Shown one piece after another: positions 18,394-27,595 of a DNA stretch of 64,000 nt; positions within the stretch are counted from its first letter, which is position 1, and the number at the start of each line of letters is the position of its first letter. The stretch is from Acetobacter oryzoeni (GTDB taxonomy: Bacteria; Pseudomonadota; Alphaproteobacteria; Acetobacterales; Acetobacteraceae). The translations under genes were made by a program, and so were the position numbers. The DNA lies in assembly GCF_004014775.2 (NCBI RefSeq), contig NZ_CP042808.1:2425001-2489000 (forward strand). Reading direction: 5' to 3'. The notes beneath the pieces were generated by a model that was not told where the DNA came from, searched no databases, and was given only the letters and a program-made list of their open reading frames with translations.

Positions 18394-19611
18394 ATGCTGG
18401 TTGATGGACAATGGGTCGAGAACTGGCAGCCGGTTCAAGCCAAGGACGCGAAAGGCGGCTTTGTCCGTCAGACCTCGTCTTTCCGCAACTGGATCACCCC
18501 TGACGGAAGCCCAGGCCCCACGGGAGAGGGTGGTTTTACAGCCACAAAAGGACGCTATCATCTTTACGTCGCCCTGATCTGCCCTTGGGCGTCACGCACG
18601 CTCATTGCCCGTAGCCTGAAAGGGCTGGAGGATATCGTGTCGGTATCGGTCGTCGAGCCCGCCCTCACCGATCAGGGCTGGCGCTTTGGCGATTATCCGG
18701 GAGCGGACGTCGATACGCTCAATGGCGCGACGTGGATGCATGAACTCTATACCCGCGCCGATCCGCACTATACGGGTCGCGCCACCGTTCCGGTCCTGTG
18801 GGACAGGGAAAGACGAACGATCGTGAACAACGAGTCCGCCGATATCGTGCGGATGTTCAATTCCGGGTTTGGTACGCTGGCGTCCTCGAACCACAACCTC
18901 TATCCCGAAGCCCTGCGCGGTGAAATCGATGCCCTGAACGACGGGCTGTATGTGCAGCTCAACAATGGCGTCTATCGCACCGGGTTTGCAACAACCCAGC
19001 AGGCTTATGAGGAAGCCTTCGAGGGTGTTTTCAGCATGCTGGACACGTTGGAAGCACGTCTGTCCGGAAGCACCTCATGGCTGGTCGGAGACCAGTTGAC
19101 CGAAAGTGACATCCGCCTGTTCGTGACGTTGGTCCGTTTCGATGCCGCCTATCACGGGCTGTTCAAGTGCAATCGCCGCCGCGTCGCGGACTACCCTAAC
19201 CTGAGCCGCTATCTGGAACGGATGCTCGGGGTCAGGGGGGTTGCGGAAACCGTCAGCCTCGACCATATCAAGTGCGGCTATTATTCGATCAAGGCGCTGA
19301 ACCCCAATGGCATCGTGCCCCTCGGGCCCGACCTTACATGGGCGGCACACATGCCTGCAACACCCCTCCCATCGGGGGCGGGACATGAGTGCCGGCCTGG
19401 TTATCTTCCTGCATGGGGTCGGCAGTCGGGGCGCCTCTTTTGCGCCGTTACTGGCACAATGGGGGACGGATCTGCCCACGATCGCCCTTGCCGCTCCCGA
19501 TGCGCCGTTCACGTTCGACCTTGCGCCAGACGGGCGACAATGGTTCAGCATCAAGGGCGTGACGGAGGCCAACCGGACGGAACGGATCGTCGCTGCGCGG
19601 CAGGCTTTTGA
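18394..19611 (+). CDS. Glutathionyl-hydroquinone reductase (GST superfamily), odd C-terminus
   Basis: The core (about 310 aa) matches the YqjG/EcfG-type glutathionyl-hydroquinone reductase: GRYHLYVALICPWASRTLIARSLKGL with the catalytic Cys, IVNNESADIVRMFN, and the C-terminal helical domain ending near NPNGIVPLGPDL. These enzymes remove glutathione from glutathionyl-hydroquinones. I chose ATG 18394 because AGGAG precedes it; an upstream extension is unlikely. The family should end near 19330-19390, but this frame runs on to 19611, about 90 residues of low-complexity, arginine-rich sequence inside the next gene. In a neighbouring frame a TGA overlaps the next start as ATGA at 19385, so a frameshift may have removed the original stop. 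Confidence 0.85.
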   Translation: MLVDGQWVENWQPVQAKDAKGGFVRQTSSFRNWITPDGSPGPTGEGGFTATKGRYHLYVALICPWASRTLIARSLKGLEDIVSVSVVEPALTDQGWRFGDYPGADVDTLNGATWMHELYTRADPHYTGRATVPVLWDRERRTIVNNESADIVRMFNSGFGTLASSNHNLYPEALRGEIDALNDGLYVQLNNGVYRTGFATTQQAYEEAFEGVFSMLDTLEARLSGSTSWLVGDQLTESDIRLFVTLVRFDAAYHGLFKCNRRRVADYPNLSRYLERMLGVRGVAETVSLDHIKCGYYSIKALNPNGIVPLGPDLTWAAHMPATPLPSGAGHECRPGYLPAWGRQSGRLFCAVTGTMGDGSAHDRPCRSRCAVHVRPCARRATMVQHQGRDGGQPDGTDRRCAAGF

Positions 19612-20008
19612 CGACACGCTCCAGTCCTGCATCTCGGAGGCCGGCTTTGAAAACAGGCTGGACCGGGTGGTGCTTGTGGGCTTTTCCCAGGGATCGATCA
19701 TGGCGCTGGATGCCGCGGTCTCCGGCCGCTGGCCCGTGGCTGGCGTGGCCGCCTTTTCCGGGCGGCTTGCCTCGCCTCCCTCCCATGCTCCATCCACGGG
19801 AACACGCATTCTGCTGATCCATGGCGATGCGGACCCCATCATGCCGGTGCGGGAAGCTCACAAGGCCGCCCGGACCCTGACGACGATCGGCATGACCGTC
19901 ACATGTGACATTCTGCCCGGCGTCGGCCATACTCTGACGGCTTCTGGAGTGACGCGGGCGCGGGAATTCATACGGACCCTTCTGCTTCCGGGTTCGCTGG
20001 TGTCCTAA
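19385..20008 (+). CDS. Alpha/beta hydrolase of the phospholipase/carboxylesterase family
   Basis: A 207-aa esterase-type hydrolase. The nucleophile Ser is in GFSQGS (about residue 101), Asp in HGDADPIMP (about 154) and His in GVGHTL (about 185), with the oxyanion strand VIFLHGVGSRG at the N-terminus. The family includes MhqD-type hydrolases linked to quinone stress in Bacillus, which fits the glutathionyl-hydroquinone reductase upstream and the ring-cleavage-type VOC protein nearby. The start ATG at 19385 lies inside the extended reading frame of the upstream gene. The substrate is unknown. Confidence 0.85.
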   Translation: MSAGLVIFLHGVGSRGASFAPLLAQWGTDLPTIALAAPDAPFTFDLAPDGRQWFSIKGVTEANRTERIVAARQAFDDTLQSCISEAGFENRLDRVVLVGFSQGSIMALDAAVSGRWPVAGVAAFSGRLASPPSHAPSTGTRILLIHGDADPIMPVREAHKAARTLTTIGMTVTCDILPGVGHTLTASGVTRAREFIRTLLLPGSLVS

Positions 20009-20019
20009 GGACCTGTGAT

Positions 20020-20934
20020 TTGGATCGTCTGAGCCTTGACCGCCTGTTCGTCGCCGTTCTGGAAACAGGAAGTTTTGTCGCGGCATCCGGGCGGATGGGG
20101 GTCAGCAGCGGCCAGGCCTCCAAGATGCTGTCCCGCCTTGAAGCCGACCTGGGCGTGCAATTGATCAAGCGGACAACCCGCGCCCTCTCCCCCACCGAGA
20201 TCGGCCAGGTTTATTATGAGCGTGTCAAGGTTCTGCTCGAAGAGCGGGACGCGCTCGATGCATCCATCCGCCAGACATCGGGCGCACCTTCGGGCCGACT
20301 GCGGATCACGGCCCCGATGTCGTTCGGCGCCGTCCAACTGGTGCCCGCGCTGCTGGCCTTTGCGGAGCAATATCCCGGCATCAGCCTCGATGTCAGTTTT
20401 TCGGACCGGCTGGCGGACCTGGTTGAGGAGGGTTTTGATCTTGCCGTTCGTATCGGGCGTCTGTCCGACAGCAGCCTGATTGTCCGCAGGCTGTGCGATG
20501 CCCGGATCGTCACTGTCGCCGCCCCGTTTTACATCACGGACCGTGGCGCACCCCAGCGTCCGGAAGAACTGTCGCAGCATACATGCATCATCGACACCAA
20601 TTTCCGCACACCCCACAGTTGGTCTTTCCACGACGAGTCATCAGGACAGGACATTCAGGTTCCCGTGACCGGACGCATCGCCTTCTCAAACGGGGAAGCC
20701 TGCCTGACAGCGGCTGAACGGGGCCTGGGAATAGCCTATCTGCCCAGCTTCATTGCAGGCCCGAAAATACGGGAAGGTAAGCTGACGCCCCTGCTGCACA
20801 ACTTCGAGCCGCCAGCGCTGGGAATACACGCCCTTTACCCCCCCGCGCGGCATCTTGCCGCAAAGGTACGGGCCCTGTCCGATTTCCTCTCGGATTACTT
20901 CCGAAGCCGGGCAGAATGGGACGAAGGCTGGTAA
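20020..20934 (+). CDS. LysR-type transcriptional regulator, TTG start
   Basis: A 304-aa regulator with a LysR helix-turn-helix (FVAASGRMGVSSGQASKMLSRLEADLG, LIKRTTRALSPTEIGQVYYE) and an effector-binding domain from about residue 90. The only good start is TTG at 20020, preceded by AAGGA at proper spacing and 11 bp after the hydrolase stop, so it is probably cotranscribed with the hydrolase. It likely regulates this cluster, perhaps in response to quinones or other electrophiles, but the inducer is not visible. Confidence 0.88.
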   Translation: MDRLSLDRLFVAVLETGSFVAASGRMGVSSGQASKMLSRLEADLGVQLIKRTTRALSPTEIGQVYYERVKVLLEERDALDASIRQTSGAPSGRLRITAPMSFGAVQLVPALLAFAEQYPGISLDVSFSDRLADLVEEGFDLAVRIGRLSDSSLIVRRLCDARIVTVAAPFYITDRGAPQRPEELSQHTCIIDTNFRTPHSWSFHDESSGQDIQVPVTGRIAFSNGEACLTAAERGLGIAYLPSFIAGPKIREGKLTPLLHNFEPPALGIHALYPPARHLAAKVRALSDFLSDYFRSRAEWDEGW

Positions 20935-20941
20935 TCTTCTT

Positions 20942-21622
20942 TCAGGGCGTAGAAGGCAGAACCGGCAAGCCGGCACCTTCGTCCAGAGCTGTGTCGGACG
21001 ATGACGGGCGACGCAGGTCAAACATGGAAGCCTCGGCCAGTTCTGAATACCATCCTGCTCCGCCGGCTCTCAGAACGGGGCGCGCCGCAGCGGTTTCGTA
21101 GATTCCCTCGCTTACAAAAGAGCGATCGATATGGACCGTCACCACTTCCCCCAACGTAAGCCAGCTCTCCAGGCGCTCCCCGGAAGCCGCCTCAAGCTGG
21201 ACGATCTGAGTCACACGGCACTCAAACTGCACCGGACTGGCAGCAACCCGTGGCGGCCGAACACGACAGGACGGAATTTTCGCCAGTCGCGCCACATCAA
21301 ATTCATCAATCTGCCGGTCGAATGCAGCAGACGACAGATTCATGCGCCCGACCAACGGCTGCGTGACCAGATTCCAGACGAATTCTCCGGTCTGCTGCGC
21401 ATTGCGGACCGTATCTTTCCAGCCGATCGAGGAAAACCCGATGATCGGCGGGATATAGTTGAACGCATTGAAAAAACTGTAGGGGGCAAGATTGGGTACA
21501 CCCTCCGTATCAACCGTCGCAATCCACCCGATCGGCCGTGGCGCGATGATGGCATTAAACGGATCGTGCAGAAGACCATGCCCGTCTTCAGGACGGTAGG
21601 TGTGAAAACGGTCATCCGACAT
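20942..21622 (-). CDS. Flavin reductase-like (FMN-binding split-barrel) protein
   Basis: A 226-aa protein with the flavin-reductase-like fold signature: NAIIAPRPIGWIATVDTEGVPNLAPYSFFNAF and GFSSIGWKDTVRNAQQTGEFVWNLVT in the first 90 residues, where FMN is held. Members reduce flavin with NAD(P)H or bind flavin as partner of an oxygenase. It is convergent with the LysR gene (7 bp between stops). The start at 21622 has little room for misplacement. Its partner may be one of the neighbouring oxidative or detoxification enzymes, but this is inference. Confidence 0.85.
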   Translation of the reverse strand: MSDDRFHTYRPEDGHGLLHDPFNAIIAPRPIGWIATVDTEGVPNLAPYSFFNAFNYIPPIIGFSSIGWKDTVRNAQQTGEFVWNLVTQPLVGRMNLSSAAFDRQIDEFDVARLAKIPSCRVRPPRVAASPVQFECRVTQIVQLEAASGERLESWLTLGEVVTVHIDRSFVSEGIYETAAARPVLRAGGAGWYSELAEASMFDLRRPSSSDTALDEGAGLPVLPSTP

Positions 21623-21798
21623 GCAAGTCCCTTCCGGATTTTTCCTGCCTGGCCCTGCATCCCATTGTGCAGGAAAGTCTCACAGCCTGTTTGAAAATAT
21701 GAGCTGGTTGAGCGAGGACAACCTAAGTGAGCGCCGGTACCAAGGATAAAGACAATCTGCGTCCGGTCTTCGACAGCGCACGTTCTCAAATCAGGCTC

Positions 21799-22644
21799 TC
21801 ACAGTGCTTCTGGAGTGTGCAAACGGATCGGCGTACCCCATGGATCTGCAACCGTCACCTCGTTCGTGGAGGGATTCGAGCCAGGAACGGATGTCAATCC
21901 TGCCGCTGGAGGCCGGAAGTCCGACAGGGCGATTTCGGCCAGCCCGGTCGAGGGGAAACGATGCTGGCCCGCTCCACGGCTGTTCCAGATGTTGGTGGCG
22001 ATATGGTGATGGTAGCCATCCGCCGCATAGAACGTGCCCCCCGGATACCGGCAGGTTATATCCAGACCGAATTTGCGGGCATAAAAATCCTCCGCGGCCT
22101 CAATGGTGCCGACCTGAAGATGGACATGCCCGACCCGCGTTCCGTGTGGCGCGCCATCCCAGCGTGCCCCCCGGGCCTGCCCGAGAAGAGCGGGAATATC
22201 GAGGGCCGCCGTACTCATACGCACTGTCCCGTCCTGCCAGATCCAGGTGGACGCAGGGCGATCGGCATAGATTTCGACGCCGTTTCCCTCGGGATCGGAC
22301 AGATACACGGCTTCACTCACATCATGGTTCGAGGCGCCGACAACCGGTAGCTTCTGTTCGATCACATGGTCGAGCCAACATGCCAGCGCAGAGCGGGACG
22401 GCAGCAGGAATGCCGTATGAAACAGCCCCGCCTCCCGGGAGGAACGTAGCCGGGCATGTCTGTCCTGCCGGAGTTCGAGCAGGGACGTGCCACCGGCACC
22501 GAGGCGCATTGTCTCCCCATCCCGGCCGTGTCCTTCGAGGCCGACTGTCTTCTGATAGAAGGCCGCAACCTTTTCCGGATCGTTCACTGTCAGTACGACA
22601 TGATCCACGGCAAACCCCGTGGGAAAGACAGGATGCTCTCTCAT
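21799..22644 (-). CDS. Two-domain VOC protein, ring-cleavage dioxygenase-like
   Basis: A 281-aa protein with two vicinal-oxygen-chelate halves: the first begins DHVVLTVNDPEKVAAFYQKTVGL with metal-ligand candidates His14 and the Glu of GNGVEIYADRP, the second begins VGHVHLQVGTIEAAEDFYARKFGLD. This is the CatE/MhqO-like layout of hydroquinone- or catechol-type dioxygenases, and fits the hydroquinone reductase and hydrolase nearby. It is the last gene of a minus-strand operon, 3 bp after the YceI gene. A glyoxalase-like or bleomycin-resistance-like role remains possible. Confidence 0.85.
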   Translation of the reverse strand: MREHPVFPTGFAVDHVVLTVNDPEKVAAFYQKTVGLEGHGRDGETMRLGAGGTSLLELRQDRHARLRSSREAGLFHTAFLLPSRSALACWLDHVIEQKLPVVGASNHDVSEAVYLSDPEGNGVEIYADRPASTWIWQDGTVRMSTAALDIPALLGQARGARWDGAPHGTRVGHVHLQVGTIEAAEDFYARKFGLDITCRYPGGTFYAADGYHHHIATNIWNSRGAGQHRFPSTGLAEIALSDFRPPAAGLTSVPGSNPSTNEVTVADPWGTPIRLHTPEAL

Positions 22645-22647
22645 AGG

Positions 22648-23217
22648 TCAGGACTTCCGCTGCGCCGTGATGTCGAGGTCGACGCCAACTTCCAGCGCGA
22701 CCCACTGCCCGGTCGCCCATGGTCCCTGCCCGACCCCGAAGGCGGAGCGTACGAGATCCAGATGCCCTTTTACATGAAGTGCGGAGCCATTGATATCGAG
22801 CGTGAAGGGCAAGGTGACCGGCTTGCTGATCCCGCGTATTGTCAGGGTTCCGACTGCCTCATAGGCATTGCCTCCCGTGGCACGGAAGTTCCGCGCGTCA
22901 AATATCGCTGACGGAAAATGCGCAACGTCAAACCAGTCCTTTCCCGGCAGGGCGCCGTCACGCTGGCGGTCTCCCGTGACACCGCTCGACAGGGCGATCG
23001 TCACATGGGCTTGTCCGGCCTCCGGATGCTCCGGATCGAAGGAAATGGTGCCGTCGAATGCTCCGAAATGACCGCTGAACGGCGTTCCGGTCTGCTTGCC
23101 CGAAAAGGCCAGCGTGCTATGCGCCGGATCGAGCGTCCAGTCCGCGGCCAGGGCAGACAGGGGCAGAGAAAAACCTGCCGCAAGCGCCAACGCGGCGATC
23201 GTCTTAATGGATGGCAT
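22648..23217 (-). CDS. Periplasmic YceI-family protein (second copy)
   Basis: About 189 aa with a signal peptide (KTIAALALAAGFSLPLSALAA), then the YceI lipocalin-like barrel: DWTLDPAHSTLAFSGKQTG, FSGHFGAFDGTISFDPEHPE, DWFDVAHFPSAIFDA, GTLTIRGISKPVTLPF. YceI proteins bind polyisoprenoid or quinone-like lipids in the periplasm. The start at 23217 is supported by GGAGG; it overlaps the cytochrome b561 gene by 14 bp and is followed 3 bp later by the VOC gene, so the four genes form one operon. Confidence 0.92.
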   Translation of the reverse strand: MPSIKTIAALALAAGFSLPLSALAADWTLDPAHSTLAFSGKQTGTPFSGHFGAFDGTISFDPEHPEAGQAHVTIALSSGVTGDRQRDGALPGKDWFDVAHFPSAIFDARNFRATGGNAYEAVGTLTIRGISKPVTLPFTLDINGSALHVKGHLDLVRSAFGVGQGPWATGQWVALEVGVDLDITAQRKS

Positions 23218-23836
23218 TGTGCAAATCCTCCGGCCGCTTGCGACGCGACGATCCAACCGGCCTGGGCAGCATGCGCCCAGGCACGGAATCCCGTAAAATC
23301 AGGGCATGCCGCAAAACGGCTGCGATATGCAGGACGATCAGAACGACCAGCGTCCAGGCCGCCCAATGGTGAAACTCCTTCAGGACTGCCTCCACGGGAG
23401 CCTTGTCCTGCAGCATTGCGAAAACCGGAAGATCCGGCCACGGTACCGTGCCGAACAGCACGGTTGGAATGCCGAGCACGGACGCCGATACCATGGCCCA
23501 GCCGCTGAGTGGCAGGACGATCTGTAGTCCATACAGGGCCAGATGAGCCAGATGGGCCGCCCGACGTTCCGCGGCAGGCATGTCTGCGGGAAGCGCGGGC
23601 GCCGCATGGGTCAGACGCCATCCCACCCGCAGGCAGACCAGCAGCAGAACAGAAATCCCGATGGATTTATGGAGCTGGTACAGTTGGAACATGCGCATCG
23701 GGTCAAGGGCAACATGATCCATGGTCAGCCCCATGCCGATCAGGACCAGAATACCGGCGGCGATCAGCCAGTGCAGGCCGATCGCCACCGCCCCATATCG
23801 CGATGCTTTTTCGTTACGCATCGGGACCGTGTTCAT
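23204..23836 (-). CDS. Cytochrome b561-family membrane protein
   Basis: About 210 aa, four membrane segments. Haem-ligand histidines are visible in IGLHWLIAAGI, LYQLHKSIGI, EFHHWAAWTLV and LHIAAVLRHAL, the pattern of bacterial CybB/b561 proteins that pass electrons from ubiquinol. The start at 23836 has AGGG upstream and lies 4 bp after the preceding YceI gene. Pairing of b561 with YceI is common in proteobacteria and suggests quinone-linked electron transfer to a periplasmic lipid-binding partner. Confidence 0.92.
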   Translation of the reverse strand: MNTVPMRNEKASRYGAVAIGLHWLIAAGILVLIGMGLTMDHVALDPMRMFQLYQLHKSIGISVLLLVCLRVGWRLTHAAPALPADMPAAERRAAHLAHLALYGLQIVLPLSGWAMVSASVLGIPTVLFGTVPWPDLPVFAMLQDKAPVEAVLKEFHHWAAWTLVVLIVLHIAAVLRHALILRDSVPGRMLPRPVGSSRRKRPEDLHNAIH

Positions 23837-23840
23837 GAAA

Positions 23841-24455
23841 TCAGCCCTGCTTTTCGAAAGCACCGGCGATGCGTAGCGTTACATCGTCACCGACATAGGG
23901 CACATACATCTTCACGCCGAAGTCACTACGCTTGATCGTGGCGGTGGCTTCAAAGCCGGCCGTGTAATTCTTGTCCATCGGGTTGATGCCGGCACCGACA
24001 AAATGCACCTTCAGCGTCTCGGGCTTCGTAACGCCATGGAGGGTCAGGTTGCCGGTCACGATGGCATCGTTCCTGCCGGAACGCTTGACTTCAGTGGAGA
24101 CAAAGGTTGCATTCGGGAACTTTGCCGCATCGAACCACTGGTCGCTCTTGAGTTCTTCCGTCAGCTTGTCGCTGGTCGTCTGAACAGATGCAACCGGGAT
24201 GGTCACGGAGAGTTTGGAAGCGGACGGCGTTTTGGCATCCAGCTCCAGCGTGCCAGAAACATTGGAGAAAAGCCCGCTATAATAGGTGAAACCGAAGTGC
24301 AGCAGCGAGAACCCGACCTGTGTATGGCCCGGTTCGATGGCATAGCTGCCGGACTGGACCTGAGCCGGGTTCGTCACCGTCTGGGCAGAGGCGATGGCTG
24401 GCAGAACTGCGACCGAAACTGCCAAAATTGCGATGCGGGATAAAGAGAAACGCAT
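23841..24455 (-). CDS. Periplasmic YceI-family protein (first copy)
   Basis: About 204 aa. A signal peptide (RIAILAVSVAVLPAIASAQ) precedes the YceI barrel (YAIEPGHTQVGFSLLHFGFT, SGLFSNVSGTLELD, DQWFDAAKFPNATFVS, GNLTLHGVTKPETL). The start at 24455 follows AAGGATC; frames further upstream lack signals. It heads the operon with cytochrome b561, the second YceI and the VOC protein. The two YceI proteins are clearly diverged, so this is not a recent duplication. Confidence 0.92.
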   Translation of the reverse strand: MRFSLSRIAILAVSVAVLPAIASAQTVTNPAQVQSGSYAIEPGHTQVGFSLLHFGFTYYSGLFSNVSGTLELDAKTPSASKLSVTIPVASVQTTSDKLTEELKSDQWFDAAKFPNATFVSTEVKRSGRNDAIVTGNLTLHGVTKPETLKVHFVGAGINPMDKNYTAGFEATATIKRSDFGVKMYVPYVGDDVTLRIAGAFEKQG

Positions 24456-24688
24456 GAGATGATCCTTCCAGAAAACCGAACTGACCAGAGGGCGGACTGT
24501 CGGCCCCCAAGCCATGAACTGAACGGTATCCTGTCCGTCGGAGTGGTTCGGATCTACGGGAAGGTTGGAAGATTATTTCATCCAAATTGGAAGCAATGTG
24601 GCACTTATGAGATGTGGTGGTTGCCGTCCTGTCTTCCGTGGCTGTTCCGAATGACCACGTTGGCACATCGCCGTTTGGGGAGGACGGC

Positions 24689-24711
24689 TGTTGATTTTCA
24701 CTGAGAACTGA
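24689..24711. repeat. Orphan IS21 left-end sequence beside IS110 copy 1
   Basis: The outer end of the IS21 terminal repeat (TGTTGATTTTCACTGAGAAC plus TGA) stands here without the rest of an IS21. The same 23 bases recur at 25960-25982 (intact IS21 copy 1) and 39820-39842 (IS21 copy 2, interrupted). An IS110-family element begins directly after it here and at 39842. Confidence 0.8.
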
Positions 24712-25959
24712 TGGTGTGGACGGCTCGCAGCGGTCCTGAGAGGATACTGAAGAGCTGAGTGTCCAGTGGAGGAAACCATCATGTCCCAGTTGATCCGTAT
24801 TGGCATGGATACGTCGAAAAAAGTGTTCCAGCTTCATGGCGTGGATGCCGATGAGCGGGTTGTTCTGAGCCGGAAACTGAGCCGACATCAGATGATCCGG
24901 TTTTTCGCGAACCTTCCGCCCACAGTAATTGGCATTGAAGCCTGTGGAGCGTCCCATCACTGGGCCAGAACCCTTGGTGCACTTGGCCACGAGGTGCGGC
25001 TGATGGCGCCACAGCTTGTCAAACCCTACGTCAGACGCAGCAAGAATGATGCGGCAGATGCCGAGGCCCTCTGTGAGGCGATGAGCCGGCCGACCATGCG
25101 TTTTGTACCTGTCAAAACCGTTGGGCAGCAGGCAGCCCTCATGCTTGTCGGCATGCGGGAGCGGCTCATTGGCAGGCGGACCCAGCTGGCCAATTCCATT
25201 CGGGGCTATGCCGCAGAATTTGGAGTGACCGCCCCTGTGGGTCTCTCCCGTGTGGCCCCGTTCCTTCAGCAGATTGCGTCTGAAGAAACGCTGCCACCTC
25301 TAGCACGTGATCTGTTTGCGCAGATGGCAGAAGAGTATGAAGGTCTGATGGAACAGATCAGGGATCTCGATAAAAAGCTGGCCACATGGCATCGAAGTCA
25401 GGAGGTGAGCCGCAGGCTGTCCGGAATTCCGGGCATCGGTCCTCTGGCTGCTGCTCTTCTGCTCATGAAGGCGCCGGATCCGCATCTGTTCCGCTCAGGG
25501 CGGGATTTCGCGGCGTGGATAGGCCTCACTCCTCGTGATCATTCCTCAGGTGGCAAGGTCAGGCATGGCGGGATCACCAGGGCTGGAGACAGCCGCCTGA
25601 GAAGCACGCTGGTGGTTGGCGCGACCACCGTGCTCCGGCATGTCAGGCAGAACGGACAGAGCCGTCTCGCCACGCCGTGGCTTCTCAGTCTTCTGAGCAG
25701 AAAGAAGCCGAAACCCGCTGCTGTGGCTCTGGCCAACAGGATGGCACGCATTGCATGGAAGCTGATGACCAGCGGCGAAACATATCGCAAACCGATGGAT
25801 GCTGTTGCGCTGGCAGCGGCAGCCGCCTGCTGACGAGATTGGCCAACACGATGCACGGAAAAAGAACGTGATCGTGTGAGCCGATACCGCAGTCCTGCAA
25901 AGAGGAGATGGGGAGATCGTTCGATCTGAATGGAAGACACTCCGCAAGAGCCCGTGGTT
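24712..25959 (+). mobile_element. IS110-family element, copy 1
   Basis: It begins TGGTGTGGA right after an IS21 end and holds one transposase gene. The right boundary is set by the start of IS21 copy 1 at 25960; the 126-bp non-coding tail is shorter than that of the related element at 39843-41223 (269 bp), so the right end has probably been trimmed. IS110-family elements lack terminal inverted repeats and insert at guide-RNA-specified sites. Confidence 0.7.
24781..25833 (+). CDS. IS110-family transposase
   Basis: About 350 aa. The RuvC-like DEDD domain is at the N-terminus (Asp in GMDTSKK, Glu in GIEACGASH, Asp pair in KNDAADAEAL) and the Transposase_20 domain with the catalytic Ser in HSSGGK is at the C-terminus, preceded by SGIPGIGPLAA. 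Together with a bridge RNA such proteins carry out seamless, guide-directed recombination. The start at 24781 has GGAGG upstream. It is about half identical, by eye, to the transposase at 39926, so these are two different elements. Confidence 0.95.
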   Translation: MSQLIRIGMDTSKKVFQLHGVDADERVVLSRKLSRHQMIRFFANLPPTVIGIEACGASHHWARTLGALGHEVRLMAPQLVKPYVRRSKNDAADAEALCEAMSRPTMRFVPVKTVGQQAALMLVGMRERLIGRRTQLANSIRGYAAEFGVTAPVGLSRVAPFLQQIASEETLPPLARDLFAQMAEEYEGLMEQIRDLDKKLATWHRSQEVSRRLSGIPGIGPLAAALLLMKAPDPHLFRSGRDFAAWIGLTPRDHSSGGKVRHGGITRAGDSRLRSTLVVGATTVLRHVRQNGQSRLATPWLLSLLSRKKPKPAAVALANRMARIAWKLMTSGETYRKPMDAVALAAAAAC

Positions 25960-26071
25960 TGTTGATTTTCACTGAGAACTGACCCGGGTAGGGCGGAAAT
26001 TTTCATCGAGATTTGACCCATGCCTTCACACTCCCCGGCATCATCTGCTGGGGGTTTTTGGAGTGATTGAC

Positions 26072-27595
26072 ATGGAGCTTCTGAGTGTGATCCGCCGGTG
26101 GCATCGCCGGGATCATCTTCCGATCCGCGAGATCGAACGCCGGACAGGACTGTCACGCAATACGATCCGGAAATATCTCCGGGCAGAGAGCATTGAACCG
26201 CGGTTCCAGGTTCCCGAACGTCCCAGCCGACTGGACCCGTTTGCTGACAAATTGAGAGGATGGCTGGTTCTGGAAGCCGCCCGATCCCGCAAGAACCGGC
26301 GCACGGCGCGACGGTTGTATGAAGACCTTGTGACGCTGGGTTATGATGGATCCTATGGACGGGTGGCTGCTTTCATCCGGCAGTGGAAACACGAACAGCA
26401 CCAGGCACGCCAGACAACGGGCCGGGGTGTTTTCGTGCCCCTGTGCTTCCAGCCCGGGGAAGCCTTCCAGTTTGACTGGGGCGAGGACTGGGCGGTGATT
26501 GCCGGGCATCGCGTCAAGCTGCAGGTTGCCCACACCAAACTGTCCTTCAGCCGGGCCTTCATACTCAGGGCCTATCCCCTACAGACCCACGAGATGCTTT
26601 TTGATGCGCTTACCGAGGCCTTCCGCGTGCTCGGTGGCGTGCCGCGGCGGGGTATTTTTGATAACATGAAGACGGCCGTGGACCGGATTGGCTCTGGCAA
26701 GGCACGTCAGGTCAACCTGCGCTTCATGGCCCTGGCCAGCCATTATCTGTTCGAGACAACCTTCTGCAATCCGGCAGCGGGATGGGAGAAAGGGCAGATC
26801 GAGAAGACCGTGCAGGATGCCCGACGTCATATCTGGCAGGATCTGCCTGCCTTTCCTGATCTGGGGGCGCTGAATGCGTGGCTGGAAGCCCGCTGCCTGG
26901 ACTGCTGGGAACGGCTGCAGCATATCGAACTGGCCCGGAGCATCGCCGAGGTCCATGCCAGCGAGCGTCCTCACCTCATGGTGCCGGGGCGTCCCTTTGA
27001 CGGGTTTGTCGAACAGACCAAACGCGTCTCACCAACCTGCCTGATCCAGTTCGAAGGCAATCGCTACAGCGTGCCGGCCTCCTTTGCCAATCGTCCGGTC
27101 AGCCTGCGGGTTTATCCTGACAAGCTGCGCATTATCGCCGAAGGGCAGGTTCTGTGCGTGCATGACCGGATCATCACGCGTTCGCATGGTGTGCCAGGCC
27201 GCACGGTGTATGACTGGCGGCATTATCTGGCGGTCATCCAGCGCAAACCGGGCGCCCTGCGCAATGGCGCGCCGTTTACCGAATTGCCAGCTGCCTTCCG
27301 GACCCTGCAGGATCAACTGCTCAGGCGGCCTGGAGGCGACCGGGAAATGGCTGAAATCCTGGCCCTTGTGCTGCAGCATGATGAGCAGGCTGTCCTCTGC
27401 GCGGTTGAACTGGCTCTTGAAGATGGTGTGGCGACCAAGACCCATGTTCTCAATACGCTTCATCGCCTGATCGATGCCAAGAGAACCGTGGTTCCCCGGC
27501 TCGATGCCCCACAGGCCCTGGTGCTCGAACATGAACCGTGCGCCGATACAGGGCGGTATGACATCCTGCGAAGGGACAGCCGCCATGCGTCATGA
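26072..27595 (+). CDS. istA: IS21 transposase IstA
   Basis: About 507 aa. An N-terminal helix-turn-helix ([21 protein letters not shown]) is followed by the DDE catalytic core ([22 protein letters not shown], and Glu in [15 protein letters not shown]) and a C-terminal domain ending near residue 490. IstA cuts and joins IS ends and needs IstB. I prefer ATG 26072, which has GGAG at proper spacing, over GTG 26063. The coding sequence appears intact and identical to copy 2. Confidence 0.95.
   Translation: MELLSVIRRWHRRDHLPIREIERRTGLSRNTIRKYLRAESIEPRFQVPERPSRLDPFADKLRGWLVLEAARSRKNRRTARRLYEDLVTLGYDGSYGRVAAFIRQWKHEQHQARQTTGRGVFVPLCFQPGEAFQFDWGEDWAVIAGHRVKLQVAHTKLSFSRAFILRAYPLQTHEMLFDALTEAFRVLGGVPRRGIFDNMKTAVDRIGSGKARQVNLRFMALASHYLFETTFCNPAAGWEKGQIEKTVQDARRHIWQDLPAFPDLGALNAWLEARCLDCWERLQHIELARSIAEVHASERPHLMVPGRPFDGFVEQTKRVSPTCLIQFEGNRYSVPASFANRPVSLRVYPDKLRIIAEGQVLCVHDRIITRSHGVPGRTVYDWRHYLAVIQRKPGALRNGAPFTELPAAFRTLQDQLLRRPGGDREMAEILALVLQHDEQAVLCAVELALEDGVATKTHVLNTLHRLIDAKRTVVPRLDAPQALVLEHEPCADTGRYDILRRDSRHAS

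Noticed and set aside
19448..20086. A 212-codon minus-strand frame
   Set aside because: Antisense to the alpha/beta hydrolase, which has a full catalytic triad.
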